Shown: one piece after another, positions 15,576 through 23,892 of the stretch
Position numbering within the stretch: the stretch's first letter is position 1
Layout: the number at the start of each line of letters is the position of its first letter
From: Bradyrhizobium sp.
Lineage (GTDB): Bacteria; Pseudomonadota; Alphaproteobacteria; Rhizobiales; Xanthobacteraceae
Direction of reading: 5' to 3'
NCBI RefSeq assembly: GCF_030654605.1
Contig: NZ_JAURXB010000256.1
Span: forward strand, 1 to 43,839
Length of the DNA stretch: 43,839 bases
Made by a program: the position numbers and the translations under genes
The notes under the pieces: model-generated
The model's database searches: none
What the model saw: the letters and a program-made list of their open reading frames with translations, nothing else
What the model was told of the DNA's origin: nothing

Positions 15576-16715
15576 CTATCCCATCACCGCCGCCGCTGCC
15601 CCCGGCACCACAAGCGGGCTCGCCACACCATGCAGGTTGCGGCGCTTGCGATGGAATTCGAGTACGCGTTTTGCCGTCCGGGTCTCCAGCCGCTCGAAGT
15701 CCTCGCGCGCCTCGGCAATATCCTTTTCGGACATCCTGCGGTCCGCCGCCCGCATCTGCAACAGCGCCTTGACCGTGGCCCAGGAGCAGCCGGCGGCCTT
15801 GGCGATGACTTGCACCACGCCGGGGTTGTCATTGAGGATCGCCCGTTCGGCGGTCTCGATCGGGCAGCGGGCGAGAACCGACAGGGCCATGGCCGCCTGT
15901 TCGAAGTTTTGCGCGCGCGCGGCCTTGTGAACGCTGCCCTCGCCGAGGTCGTGCCAGTTCTGCAGTTGCTTCACCCGCCACTTTGCCTTGGCGTGATCCC
16001 GCGACTTGTTGCGAAGCTCCAGATTGATGTCGTCGATCACCTCGGTTACCGCATCCTTCACCGCATCGGCAAATCTCGGATTTGCGCGTATCCTGGCGCA
16101 GACCGAAGCCGAGGCCGTCTCGAGAAGCTTCAGGAAGTGATGCCGGGGAATGTCGTTGCGCATTCCGACCCGCAGCGCGAGCTGCGCATCGTCGACGGCG
16201 CGAGCGACCAGCTCGCGAAAGCTGCCATCCGAAAAGCGGGCGCCGGCGTTGTCGGCGACCGTGCGGACGATTTCGGGCTCGCCGCGCGCGATGAGGATTT
16301 CGGTGATCGCTTCGCTGATCGTTCGACGATGCGCGATGGCCTGAAGATGATCCTGGCCCTGGGTACTGGCGTTGGCAATCAGGTCGGAGTCGCTGAGCGC
16401 TTCCGACTGGCTGAGAACCGGAGCCGCCACGGCGATGGCGTCGTCGAAGGCAAGCGCCCGAACCAGCGTCGCCGGCGCGTCCGGGGCGGTTGCAAGACGG
16501 CGTGCGAGCTTGATCCGGGTTTCCAGCTCGATCGCGGCAACGAGGGTTTTGAAAACCTCGTCGAACAGCTCGATCTGCTTTTTCGAATGACGGCCGGACC
16601 CGGCGACGAACAGGTCGGTGATGCGCGTGAGCGCCCTCAGCTGCCGCTTCGTGGGCCCGGATACCGCAGTGGTCTGAATTTCGCTGATCAGGGAAGATAA
16701 CACTGTCATGGTCAT
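15576..16715 (-). CDS. DUF2336 domain-containing protein
   Basis: A 379-residue, mainly helical cytoplasmic protein of the DUF2336 family, common in Bradyrhizobium. Repeated ALA/VLA helices (for example TLVAAIELETRIKLARRLA and PETAERAIL-like segments) suggest a HEAT-like solenoid. No enzyme motif is visible; function is unknown. The ATG at 16715 is preferred, with a second ATG two codons later; the extra N-terminal frame upstream is not family-like. Part of its coding sequence is duplicated at 11744-11907. It is separated from both neighbours and appears to be a single-gene unit. Confidence 0.85.
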   Translation of the reverse strand: MTMTVLSSLISEIQTTAVSGPTKRQLRALTRITDLFVAGSGRHSKKQIELFDEVFKTLVAAIELETRIKLARRLATAPDAPATLVRALAFDDAIAVAAPVLSQSEALSDSDLIANASTQGQDHLQAIAHRRTISEAITEILIARGEPEIVRTVADNAGARFSDGSFRELVARAVDDAQLALRVGMRNDIPRHHFLKLLETASASVCARIRANPRFADAVKDAVTEVIDDINLELRNKSRDHAKAKWRVKQLQNWHDLGEGSVHKAARAQNFEQAAMALSVLARCPIETAERAILNDNPGVVQVIAKAAGCSWATVKALLQMRAADRRMSEKDIAEAREDFERLETRTAKRVLEFHRKRRNLHGVASPLVVPGAAAAVMG

Positions 16716-17031
16716 GGGTCTCGGACATTTCCGCGGTGAGGTGGGTAGACAGAAGGGTGACAGAGCGTCTGTTAACGGCTGCACGTGAAAATAACTGACC
16801 CCAATTGCCTCACAGATGATTCAAATTGTTGCGGTTTCGAAACTGCTTTGCCCGTAGCTCGGCGGCGCGCGTCACGCCATGCGCTTGCCCGACGGATATC
16901 GGCATGAGATGCAGGCTGCCGACGAGTTGGGACGTTAGCGCGAAGCGCAGGACGCCATGCGCCGCTTTATCGCAGGCAAGCGCTGGCTGGACCAGGACTC
17001 GCCGGGTGAATTTCGCCGCGGCGGAGCCTGA
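16716..17031. other. Intergenic region with unrecognised residue
   Basis: 316 bases with no supported gene. A short open frame on the plus strand (about 16949-17035) would encode DAMRRFIAGKRWLDQD followed by SPGEFRRGGA and a stop, but it has no start region or family match and looks like the tail of a lost gene. Confidence 0.35.
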
Positions 17032-17442
17032 CTAGCGGGAGCGCTTCGGCAGTTTCGGGAGTTTGGCAGGGGAGAATTTCGGGATCGGCTCGCTCGCCTG
17101 TGCCGCGCGCGGCTGTTGCTGCTCGCTGAAGAGGAGTATTCCCTCGAGGATCACGCCCGGAAACTGTTCCGTCGTTGCTACATACGTGGCCACTCTGCCG
17201 GCGCACGTTCCCTCGAGCTTCACCTCGAGTTCCTGATCGTCGCCGAAGACCGTTGGCAGTCCTTCGGTATGCCTTTTTGTCGTGACGGTCGCGGTAAATC
17301 GATTTTCATCCACTTCGCAAGTGCCGTCGTAGGTCATGACGCCGTCGCGACCCCAGAGTTTCCCGTGTGCGACATGGACGATGCCGGTGCCCTGGCCGAG
17401 CGGGGTCTTGAACCACGCCGCATACGTGCCGTCCTTGAGCAT
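17032..17442 (-). CDS. GrlR-like regulatory protein
   Basis: A 136-residue protein that resembles the GrlR beta-barrel family: MLKDGTYAAWFKTPLGQGTG, then HGKLWGRDGVMTYDGTCEVD, then RFTATVTTKRH and LEVKLEGTCAGRVATYVATT. GrlR in enteropathogens binds and blocks the type III secretion activator GrlA; in soil bacteria the role of the family is not known to me and no secretion genes are nearby. The basic, proline-rich tail (FSPAKLPKLPKRSR) is extra. The ATG at 17442 is chosen because AGGAG lies upstream; the ATG at 17487 has no good ribosome binding site. Confidence 0.65.
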   Translation of the reverse strand: MLKDGTYAAWFKTPLGQGTGIVHVAHGKLWGRDGVMTYDGTCEVDENRFTATVTTKRHTEGLPTVFGDDQELEVKLEGTCAGRVATYVATTEQFPGVILEGILLFSEQQQPRAAQASEPIPKFSPAKLPKLPKRSR

Positions 17443-17570
17443 TGTCAGGAGATCTCCTGGGTGTTTGCGAAGGATCATGATCGGCATGATTAGCTCTAAG
17501 AATTGGTTAATTTCGACACCCGGGGCGTACCGGGGTCCGCGTTCGGCAGACGCGCAGCGCCAGGCAAGGA

Positions 17571-17594
17571 CCGGCTCCGCGAATCCGGAGCCGG
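17571..17594 (-). terminator. Hairpin behind the first RIDPGF gene
   Basis: CCGGCTCCG (17571-17579) pairs with CGGAGCCGG (17586-17594) around a six-base loop, 36 bases after the stop of the RIDPGF gene on the minus strand. A related hairpin stands behind the second copy. There is no strong T-run on the minus strand. Confidence 0.5.
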
Positions 17595-17629
17595 CGTTTT
17601 CAGGGGAGCGTGCGGGAAGACCAGCGCGC

Positions 17630-17974
17630 TCAGTAGCAGACTTTCACCTTGCCGCTGTTCTGCCCCATCCCCGGCCCGGGATGCTTCGGCTGGGGCACGC
17701 CCGGCCGGTCGATCCAGTGGCAGCCGCGATACAGGCCGGTAATGCTGAGTTTCTTGACGGTGTATTGCGGGCCGCTGTTCCTGTTGAAGCCCGGATCGAC
17801 ACGGGTGGGCCCGTTACCGAAGCCCGGATCGATGCGGGGAGGGCCTCGGCCGAAGCCGGGGTCGATCCTGGCGGCGGCTTCGGCAACGCCTGACGTGACG
17901 AGCGTGCTGCCGGACGCCAGCGCCGCAACCGCGAGGGCTGCGAGCAAGGCGCGTGAGAGACGAATGCGGTACAT
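17630..17974 (-). CDS. Small secreted RIDPGF-repeat protein, copy 1
   Basis: A 114-residue exported protein of unknown function. A signal peptide (MYRIRLSRALLAALAVAALA ... GVAEAAA) is followed by three copies of an 11-residue unit of the form RIDPGFxxGPP/T, then PQYTVKKLSITG and a C-terminal part with two cysteines (CHWIDRPG ... KVCY) that may form a disulfide. It is a paralogue of the gene at 18218-18517, with which it shares signal peptide, repeats and flanking DNA. The ATG at 17974 aligns with the start of the paralogue. Confidence 0.75.
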   Translation of the reverse strand: MYRIRLSRALLAALAVAALASGSTLVTSGVAEAAARIDPGFGRGPPRIDPGFGNGPTRVDPGFNRNSGPQYTVKKLSITGLYRGCHWIDRPGVPQPKHPGPGMGQNSGKVKVCY

Positions 17975-18161
17975 GAGTTCTGCTTTCTGCTGTTGCGATG
18001 TCGGGTTGATTGGTCGCAACGCAGAGCAGGCCGGTTCGTCGCGCGCGTTGGCAAAGCGGGACGGCGATCGCGCTGCATGCGATGGATCACACAGCGGCTT
18101 CAGTGCCGTGCCGAATTCTCAACGGTGGCGGATATCGCCGCGTCGATGCGCCAACGGCAAG

Positions 18162-18188
18162 AACCGGCGCCGCAATGCGGAGCCGGTT
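18162..18188 (-). terminator. Hairpin behind the second RIDPGF gene
   Basis: AACCGGCGCCGC (18162-18173) pairs with GCGGAGCCGGTT (18177-18188) with one mismatch and an AAT loop, 29 bases after the stop on the minus strand. It corresponds in position and partly in sequence to the hairpin at 17571-17594. Confidence 0.5.
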
Positions 18189-18217
18189 CTGCCGATCAGG
18201 ATGCGCGATAGAACGGA

Positions 18218-18517
18218 TCAGTTGCAAGCCTTCATTGTGATTTCGGTTCCCGGCCGATAACGCGGGCCTGGCCTTTGGTACCAATAACAGTTGGAGCCCA
18301 CGGTATATTTCGGGCCGGTATAATTTCTATTGAAGCCCGGGTCGATGCGCGTGGGTCCGTTGCCGAAGCCCGGATCGATGCGGGGAGGACCCCGGTTGAA
18401 GCCGGGATCGATGCGGCCGGCCTGTGCCGTGTCGGAAGCGAGGAGCGTGCTGCCGGATGCCAGCGCCGCGATCGCAAGAGCTGCGAGCGAGGCGCGTGAG
18501 AGACGAATGCGGTACAT
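18218..18517 (-). CDS. Small secreted RIDPGF-repeat protein, copy 2
   Basis: A 99-residue exported protein. After the signal peptide (MYRIRLSRASLAALAIAALA ... TAQA) come the same three repeats (GRIDPGFNRGPP, RIDPGFGNGPT, RIDPGFNRN), the GPKYTV segment and a C-terminal part with two cysteines (NCYWYQRPG ... KACN). The similarity to copy 1 is strongest in the signal peptide and repeats and weaker in the tail, so the tails are diverging faster. GGAAAG stands upstream of the ATG. Function is unknown; the short Asp-Pro-Gly repeats suggest an extended or turn-rich structure. Confidence 0.75.
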   Translation of the reverse strand: MYRIRLSRASLAALAIAALASGSTLLASDTAQAGRIDPGFNRGPPRIDPGFGNGPTRIDPGFNRNYTGPKYTVGSNCYWYQRPGPRYRPGTEITMKACN

Positions 18518-18874
18518 GTTTTCTGCTTTCCGTTGCTGCGAGGTCAAGGCTGGTTGGTCGCAGCGCAGTGCAGCGCAAGTTCATCGCAGGCCTCGGGAAA
18601 GCAGGACGAAGTTCACGGTGTATGCGAGGGATCACACAACGGCTTCAGCAGCGCCACGCCTCAGCGTCGCAGCGATTTGCAGCCCGGGACGACGCTGGAT
18701 GCGTCTGATCGCGTCGCTTCCCAACCCTTCCCGGTTCGATCTGATTGGACGGATATCGCCCTCGCGCCGTTGCTGTGTGAGGCGCGTCACATAACGGAGG
18801 GCGTGACGGCGGTACCAACGCTGCATGACGTTTGCGAACCGAAACGCAGACGACAGCAACGGGAGCCCACGGTC
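18518..18874. other. Intergenic region with duplicated upstream sequence
   Basis: 357 bases without a supported gene. The part next to the RIDPGF gene (about 18518-18660) resembles the region upstream of the other copy (about 17975-18110), including GGTTG(A/G)TTGGTCGCA-like and GGATCACACA(A/G)CGGCTTCAG segments. The promoters were therefore duplicated together with the genes. Confidence 0.55.
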
Positions 18875-19285
18875 ATGAAACGCATTCTGGTCTTCACCCT
18901 TGTCGCACCGCCGCTGAGCTTCGCCACCGCGTTCTGGGTCCTGCTGCAGCTCGCAAACTGGGCCGGGGGAAGCCCGTCCACCTTCAACCTTCGTCAGGTG
19001 GCCTTGTTGCCGACGGTCTATCTGATCGGAGTGATCCCGGCGCTGCTGGCCGCGACGTATGACTTCGTGATGGAGGAAGCCAACGTATCCTATCGGGCCG
19101 GGCTCACAGCGACGTTCGCCTACGCCATCAGCTACGGGCCGCTGGTGATCGCAGGTCCGATGGAATTCACACAGGGACCCGCCTTCTGGCTGTTCGGGCT
19201 GGTCGGTGCCGTGCCCGCCGCGCTATGCTCGTGGCTGGCGACCGAGCAACAGCAACAGCCGCACCTGCAAACCGCCAGCGCCTGA
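18875..19285 (+). CDS. Small membrane protein, unknown function
   Basis: A 136-residue protein with about four membrane helices (roughly 5-28, 42-62, 76-94 and 99-121) and a glutamine-rich C-terminal end (TEQQQQPHLQ). It resembles the unnamed DUF5413-type small membrane proteins of Bradyrhizobium, but I cannot confirm the family. The ATG at 18875 is chosen because GGGAG lies nine bases upstream and the first helix begins right after; the upstream frame is open by chance. Confidence 0.7.
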   Translation: MKRILVFTLVAPPLSFATAFWVLLQLANWAGGSPSTFNLRQVALLPTVYLIGVIPALLAATYDFVMEEANVSYRAGLTATFAYAISYGPLVIAGPMEFTQGPAFWLFGLVGAVPAALCSWLATEQQQQPHLQTASA

Positions 19286-19352
19286 AGAAAATCCCCGCAA
19301 CCGGCAGCCGTTCGGCGCCGGAACCGGCCCCGCGATCCGGAACCGGCCCGCC

Positions 19353-21221
19353 TCAACCGCCGTACAGATACCGCGGCAGCCACAGCGTCATGCCCGGCCA
19401 CATATACATGATGACCATGCAGATGATCACGATGAACATGTAGGGCATCATGCCGGCGAAAATCTGGTTCAGCGTGACGTGCTTCGGCGCCACGCCTTTC
19501 AGGTAGAACGCCGACATCGCCACCGGCGGCGACAGGAACGCGGCCTGCAGGTTGACGAACACCAGCACGCCCCACAGGATCGGATCGACGCTGAAGTGCT
19601 TCAGCATCGGCAGGAAGATCGGCACGAAGATCACGATGATCTCGGTCCATTCCAGCGGCCAGCCCAGCACGAAGATGATCGCCTGCGACAGGATCATGAA
19701 CTGGACCGTCGTCAGATTGAGCGACAGCACCCAGCTCTCCAGCAGCGCCTGGCCGCCGAGAATGGCGAACACCGCCGAAAACAGCGCCGAGCCGACGAAC
19801 AGCCAGCACACCATCGACGTGGTCTTGAGCGTGAGGAACACCGCCTCCTTGGTCTTCTTCCAGTTCAGCGTCCGGGCGTGGAAGGCGAGCAGAAAGGCGC
19901 CGGCGGCGCCGACCGCCGCCGATTCCGTGGCGGTCGTGATTCCGAACAGGATCACGGCGAGCACCACCACGGTCAGGATGCCCAATGGCATCACCGAGGT
20001 GATCAACAGCCGCAGCACCTCGAACTGCTCGGCCTCCATGATCCAGTAATAATAGAACAGCAACAGCAGCAGCACGGCCGCCGTGAACGCGAAGTACAGA
20101 TAGAAGCCTTCCGGCGGACCGGACTCCGACGGCGCGGCCACGGTTTCGCTCTGCAGATTGCCCATCCGCTGCAGCACTTCCGGCGCGGCCTTCCTGGCGG
20201 GGCCGGACTGTTGCGCGGAACTGCCGAGCTCCTCGAGCTTTTCCTCGACCGGCGCGCTGGCTGGCGCCGATTGTCCGAGCGGCACCGGGGCCTCGACGCG
20301 CTCGATGGCGGTCGGCGCGTCCGGCTGCTGGTGAATCACGACGTACCACCAGATGCTCCACAAGGTGCCGAGCGTCAGCACCAGCGGCACCAGCACGAAC
20401 GACAGGCTCCTGAGGATCTCCGAGTAGCCGAGCCGCGCGCCATCCACCGTGATGGCCAGGGCCTTCGAGGGGGCGACGGCCGCGGCCAGGAACGCCGGCA
20501 GCATCTTGCGCGAATACAGATTCCTGAATTCCGCGACCCAGGGCCGGATCGGCACCCGGGTTTCGCTCTCCGGCAGTTTGGGTGCGATCTTCGGGTTAAT
20601 CAGCGCCCAGCCGATGATGTAGACGAGATAGAGGAACGCCAGGAAGAAGCTCGGGAACATCGCCGCGGCGTAGAGCTTCACCACCGACTGCCCGGCGACC
20701 GCGGCATAGACGATGATCATCACCGAGGGCGGGATCAGGATGCCGAGCGTGCCGCCGGCCGTGATGACGCCGGAGGCGAGTTTCACGTCATAGCCGGCCT
20801 TCAGCATCGGGTTGAAGGCGATGACGCCCATCAGCACCACCACGGCGCCGACCAGGCCGGAGGCGATGCCCCAGAAGGTGCAGACGATCAACGAGGCGAC
20901 CGCGAGCGCCGCCGGCACCCGCCGGAACGCCAGCTGGATCGCGTAGAACATCTTGTCCACGAGCGCGCCGCGCTCCATCACGTAGCCCATCAGGACGAAC
21001 AACGGGATGGAGATCAGGACGTCATTGGTCATCGCGCCATAGGTGCGCTGGACCATCAGGTCGAAGATGTGATTGTCGGCCCAGGATTCGCCGGCGCGGT
21101 AATAGGCGAAGAAGCCGAAGAACATGCCCAGGCCCATCAGCGTGAACGCGGTGGGGAAGCCCATGATGATGACGACGACGATGAGGCCGAGCATCAGGAG
21201 CCCGAGTGCGGGATCGCTCAT
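19353..21221 (-). CDS. dctM: TRAP transporter large permease subunit (DctM), with central insertion
   Basis: The large membrane subunit of a DctPQM TRAP transporter, which uses ion gradients to import organic acids. The N-terminal half has the family blocks FPTAFTLMGLGMFFG, SIPLFVLMGYVMERG and ASGVITAGGTLGILIPPSVM (about 150-170). The C-terminal half has TATESAAVGAAGAFLLA and FLSPPVAMSAFYLKG. At 622 residues it is about 200 longer than usual. The extra part (about residues 290-400) has two helices around a hydrophilic, Pro/Ala/Glu-rich stretch (VPLGQSAPASAPVEEKLEEL). The start overlaps the dctQ stop by four bases, so the two are coupled. Confidence 0.93.
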   Translation of the reverse strand: MSDPALGLLMLGLIVVVIIMGFPTAFTLMGLGMFFGFFAYYRAGESWADNHIFDLMVQRTYGAMTNDVLISIPLFVLMGYVMERGALVDKMFYAIQLAFRRVPAALAVASLIVCTFWGIASGLVGAVVVLMGVIAFNPMLKAGYDVKLASGVITAGGTLGILIPPSVMIIVYAAVAGQSVVKLYAAAMFPSFFLAFLYLVYIIGWALINPKIAPKLPESETRVPIRPWVAEFRNLYSRKMLPAFLAAAVAPSKALAITVDGARLGYSEILRSLSFVLVPLVLTLGTLWSIWWYVVIHQQPDAPTAIERVEAPVPLGQSAPASAPVEEKLEELGSSAQQSGPARKAAPEVLQRMGNLQSETVAAPSESGPPEGFYLYFAFTAAVLLLLLFYYYWIMEAEQFEVLRLLITSVMPLGILTVVVLAVILFGITTATESAAVGAAGAFLLAFHARTLNWKKTKEAVFLTLKTTSMVCWLFVGSALFSAVFAILGGQALLESWVLSLNLTTVQFMILSQAIIFVLGWPLEWTEIIVIFVPIFLPMLKHFSVDPILWGVLVFVNLQAAFLSPPVAMSAFYLKGVAPKHVTLNQIFAGMMPYMFIVIICMVIMYMWPGMTLWLPRYLYGG

Positions 21222-21886
21222 TTCAGCAGGTCTCCGCCCATGCCGCGCTGGCGTGCGCTCTCCTCGATCCCCTGCGCATGCTCGATGGCGTTTCGGCGCG
21301 TTTCGTCATCGACATGCTCGCTCAGCGCCAGCTGTTCCTCGACCACGTCGATTTCGCTGACGTCCTTGAGGCGGCTCGGCCACACGCCGGTCTTCAGGCA
21401 AATGACGCAGCGCGCGATTTCAGCAGACCCCTGCAGCAACAGCAGGATGCCGGCCAGCGGGATCATCGCCTTGAAATGATAGACCGGCGGCCCGTCCGCG
21501 GTCACATTGGAATGCTCGTTGATGCGCCATGAGAGCGCGGCGTAATCCCAGCCCGCATAGGCCAGCGCCGCGATCCCGGGCAGGAAAAACACGATGTAGA
21601 GCACGAGGTCGAGGCCGGCCTGGGTGCGCGGCCGCATCGAGGAATAGAGAAAGTCGCCGCGGACGTGGGCGTTCTGCGCCAGCGTGTAGGCGCCGCCGAG
21701 CATGAACGCCGCGCCGTACAGCATGTTCGACGCGTCGAAGATCCAGGCGGTCGGCATGTTGAGGATGTAGCGCTTGAAAACCTCGGCGCAGACGAGAACC
21801 ATCAGCCCCATCACCAGCCAGGCGGCCGCCTTGCCGGCAATCGTGCTGATGCCGTCGATGGTGTGCAGAAAACGGTCACTGTTCAT
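21218..21886 (-). CDS. dctQ: TRAP transporter small permease subunit (DctQ)
   Basis: A 222-residue DctQ protein with four predicted membrane helices (about 15-38, 52-68, 90-110 and 135-155). The family motif W-I/F-D is present in PTAWIFDASNMLYG, followed by HVRGDFLY. A hydrophilic C-terminal tail of about 55 residues (EIDVVEEQLALSEHVDDETR) is longer than usual. It forms the transmembrane unit with DctM. It lies 183 bases behind dctP with a strong hairpin between. Confidence 0.92.
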   Translation of the reverse strand: MNSDRFLHTIDGISTIAGKAAAWLVMGLMVLVCAEVFKRYILNMPTAWIFDASNMLYGAAFMLGGAYTLAQNAHVRGDFLYSSMRPRTQAGLDLVLYIVFFLPGIAALAYAGWDYAALSWRINEHSNVTADGPPVYHFKAMIPLAGILLLLQGSAEIARCVICLKTGVWPSRLKDVSEIDVVEEQLALSEHVDDETRRNAIEHAQGIEESARQRGMGGDLLK

Positions 21887-22014
21887 GGAACCTGGACTGT
21901 TCGGTAGAAGGATGATCCGGACGAGATCGAGCGTATCGGCAGACCTGAAATCCGGCGCCGCGCGCGATCGCGCTCACGTCTTGAATTCGCAGGCGATGAT
22001 GGGCCGAAGATACA

Positions 22015-22050
22015 AGACCCCGCCCGGGATTGCCATCCCGGGCGGGGTCT
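22015..22050 (-). terminator. Strong hairpin between dctP and dctQ
   Basis: A perfect 16-bp stem AGACCCCGCCCGGGAT/ATCCCGGGCGGGGTCT with a TGCC loop, 20 bases after the dctP stop and 129 bases before dctQ. The minus strand continues TTGTATCTTC. It probably ends most dctP transcripts, or protects their 3' ends, so that the binding protein is made in excess over the permease. Confidence 0.8.
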
Positions 22051-22069
22051 GTGGTCGGATTCTGTCGGC

Positions 22070-23206
22070 TCAGGTCTTCTTCTTGGCGTTGGGGCCGAAG
22101 TAGTGATTATACGCCATGCGGCGGTTCACCACGGTATCCTGCTCCCACTGGGTGGCGCGCTTGGCGAACGCCAGCTGGGAGGCGACGATTTCCTTGAACA
22201 GCGGATTTTCCGCCGACTTCTTCTCGACGACCTGATCGTAGATATCGAGCTGTGCCTGCAGGATCGAGTCGGGGGTCTTGTAGAACTTGACGTTATCCTT
22301 GGTCTGCATCTCGGCGTAGTCTTTCGAGTAGCGGTCGATCGCCTTCCAGGCCATGTCCTGTCCGGCCGCTTCGGCGGCGTTGTCGAGGATCGCCCGGATC
22401 TTCGCCGGCAGCGCGTTGTACTTGTCCTTGTTGAACATGATCTCGAACTGCTCGGCGTTCTGGTGATAGCTCTGCAGCATGCAGACCTTGGAAACGTCCG
22501 GGAAGCCGAGAATGCGGTCCGACGAGGCGTTGTTGAATTCGGCGGCATCGAGCAGGCCACGGTCCAGTGCGGCGACGATTTCACCGCCGGGCAATGCGTT
22601 CACCGCGGCACCCATGCCGGTGAACACGTCGATCGAGATGCCGACGGTGCGGAACTTGACGCCCTTCATGTCGTCCACTTTGGTGACAGGTTTCTTGAAC
22701 CAGCCGAGCGGCTGGGTCGGCATCGGCCCATACGGGAACGAGACCACGTTGGCGCCGATCGAGGCATAGAGCTTCTCGAGCAATTGCTTGCCGCCGCCAT
22801 ATTTGTGCCAGGCGAGCAGCATGTTGGCGTCCATCGCATAGCCGGGTCCAGAGCCCCACAGCGCCAGCGCGTTCTGCTTGCCGTAGTGATAGACCAGCAC
22901 GCCGTGGCCGCCGTCCAGCGTCCCCTTGGAGACCGCCTCGAGCAGGCCGAAGGCCGGAACCACGGCGCCGGCCGGAAGCACGTCGATCTTGAGGTCGCCG
23001 CCGGTCATGTCATTGACCTTCTTGGCGTAGTCGAGGGCGTATTCGTGGAAAATATCCTTGGCCGGCCAGGTGCTCTGAAAGCGCATGGTGGTCGCGCCTT
23101 GCGCGCTCACGATGCCCGGCGCCGCAACCGTCGCGGCGGCTCCCACGGCGGCCGTTTTCAGAAAGCGGCGACGGCTGGAAGTGGTGTCCTTCTTGGATGT
23201 CGTCAT
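22070..23206 (-). CDS. dctP: TRAP transporter substrate-binding protein (DctP, Tat-exported)
   Basis: A 378-residue periplasmic binding protein of the DctP/TakP group, the type linked to mannitol, chloroaromatic or 2-oxo acid uptake. It has a twin-arginine signal (SRRRFLKTAAVGAAATVAAPG). The mature part shows FQSTWPAKDIFHEYALDYAK, the GGDLKIDVLPAGAVVPAFGLLEAVSKG segment and the conserved arginine region VKFRTVG. Its ligand cannot be read from sequence. GGGGAGAG stands before the ATG at 23206; an in-frame upstream extension has no ribosome binding site. It is first in the dctPQM operon. Confidence 0.93.
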   Translation of the reverse strand: MTTSKKDTTSSRRRFLKTAAVGAAATVAAPGIVSAQGATTMRFQSTWPAKDIFHEYALDYAKKVNDMTGGDLKIDVLPAGAVVPAFGLLEAVSKGTLDGGHGVLVYHYGKQNALALWGSGPGYAMDANMLLAWHKYGGGKQLLEKLYASIGANVVSFPYGPMPTQPLGWFKKPVTKVDDMKGVKFRTVGISIDVFTGMGAAVNALPGGEIVAALDRGLLDAAEFNNASSDRILGFPDVSKVCMLQSYHQNAEQFEIMFNKDKYNALPAKIRAILDNAAEAAGQDMAWKAIDRYSKDYAEMQTKDNVKFYKTPDSILQAQLDIYDQVVEKKSAENPLFKEIVASQLAFAKRATQWEQDTVVNRRMAYNHYFGPNAKKKT

Positions 23207-23396
23207 ACGTTCTCTCCCCGTTTTGAGCCGATCCCCCCTGGAGATCGCACCCTTATTTATTGGCAGCGACACAAAGGCTTGCGCAGGGTTTTGGCAACAA
23301 AGTTCAGGGCGTTGCGACGCTTCGACGCGCCCCCGCCAAAGACGTTGACAACCTAGCTTCGGATTTATTCCGGTCGAATAGAACTTTAGTCTGCGG

Positions 23397-23672
23397 TCAG
23401 CGGAAATCGATCGCGCGCAGGATCACGCCGGGAGGATTGCCCTCCAGTTCGACGGCGCTGAATTTTTGCGCCGCACGCGTTTCGATCCGGTCGAGCAGCC
23501 GCAAGAACTGCTGCTCGCGCTTTTCCGGAGGCGTCCGGGAGGAGCCTTCCAGCGCATCCATGGCGTCGGTCGAGATGGCGCAGGCCACGCTGACCTCGTC
23601 GTTCTTCATGGTGAAGCGTACGACCATCCGGTTGAAATCGTAGTCCTGAAACTGGCCCGTGGTCAGCGCCAT
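23397..23672 (-). CDS. Small hypothetical protein, DUF1488-like
   Basis: A 91-residue cytoplasmic protein. The pattern DFNRMVVRFTMKNDEVSVACAISTDAMDAL, followed by a charged helix (EKREQQFLRLLDRIETRAAQ) and a final strand VILRAIDF, resembles DUF1488 proteins. The match is by eye and tentative. AGGAG precedes the ATG. It follows another small gene after 28 bases on the same strand, so they are probably one operon. Confidence 0.65.
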   Translation of the reverse strand: MALTTGQFQDYDFNRMVVRFTMKNDEVSVACAISTDAMDALEGSSRTPPEKREQQFLRLLDRIETRAAQKFSAVELEGNPPGVILRAIDFR

Positions 23673-23700
23673 GTCGAATACTCCTGAATCGAACGTTCCG

Positions 23701-23892
23701 TCAGCCGGGGATCGGGAACTTCTTCTTCACCGGCGGCGGATTGAGTTCGAGGATCTTCGAAAGGCAATCTTCCCGGGTGGTGTGGGGGCCGGTGACGAAG
23801 GTTCCGCTCACCTTGGTCGAGTACCAGCCCGAAACGACGCCGAGACGCGCCGACTCTTCGGGTTTGACGTGACGTGCGGAAAGAATCTGCAT
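23701..23892 (-). CDS. Small hypothetical protein
   Basis: A 63-residue protein of unknown function, without membrane segments or signal peptide. The sequence QILSARHVKPEESARLGVVSGW, then GTFVTGPHTTREDCLSKI, has a balanced composition and a good ribosome binding site (AAGGA) before the ATG, which supports a real gene. It is upstream of the DUF1488-like gene on the same strand. Confidence 0.6.
   Translation of the reverse strand: MQILSARHVKPEESARLGVVSGWYSTKVSGTFVTGPHTTREDCLSKILELNPPPVKKKFPIPG

Noticed and set aside
16826..17035. Plus-strand 69-codon frame between DUF2336 and the GrlR-like gene
   Set aside because: No ribosome binding site, no recognisable domain, odd composition; treated as intergenic residue.
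19206..21479. Plus-strand open frame of 757 codons
   Set aside because: It is antisense to dctM and dctQ; its His/Arg/Gln-rich composition is the usual artefact of high-GC coding DNA read on the wrong strand.
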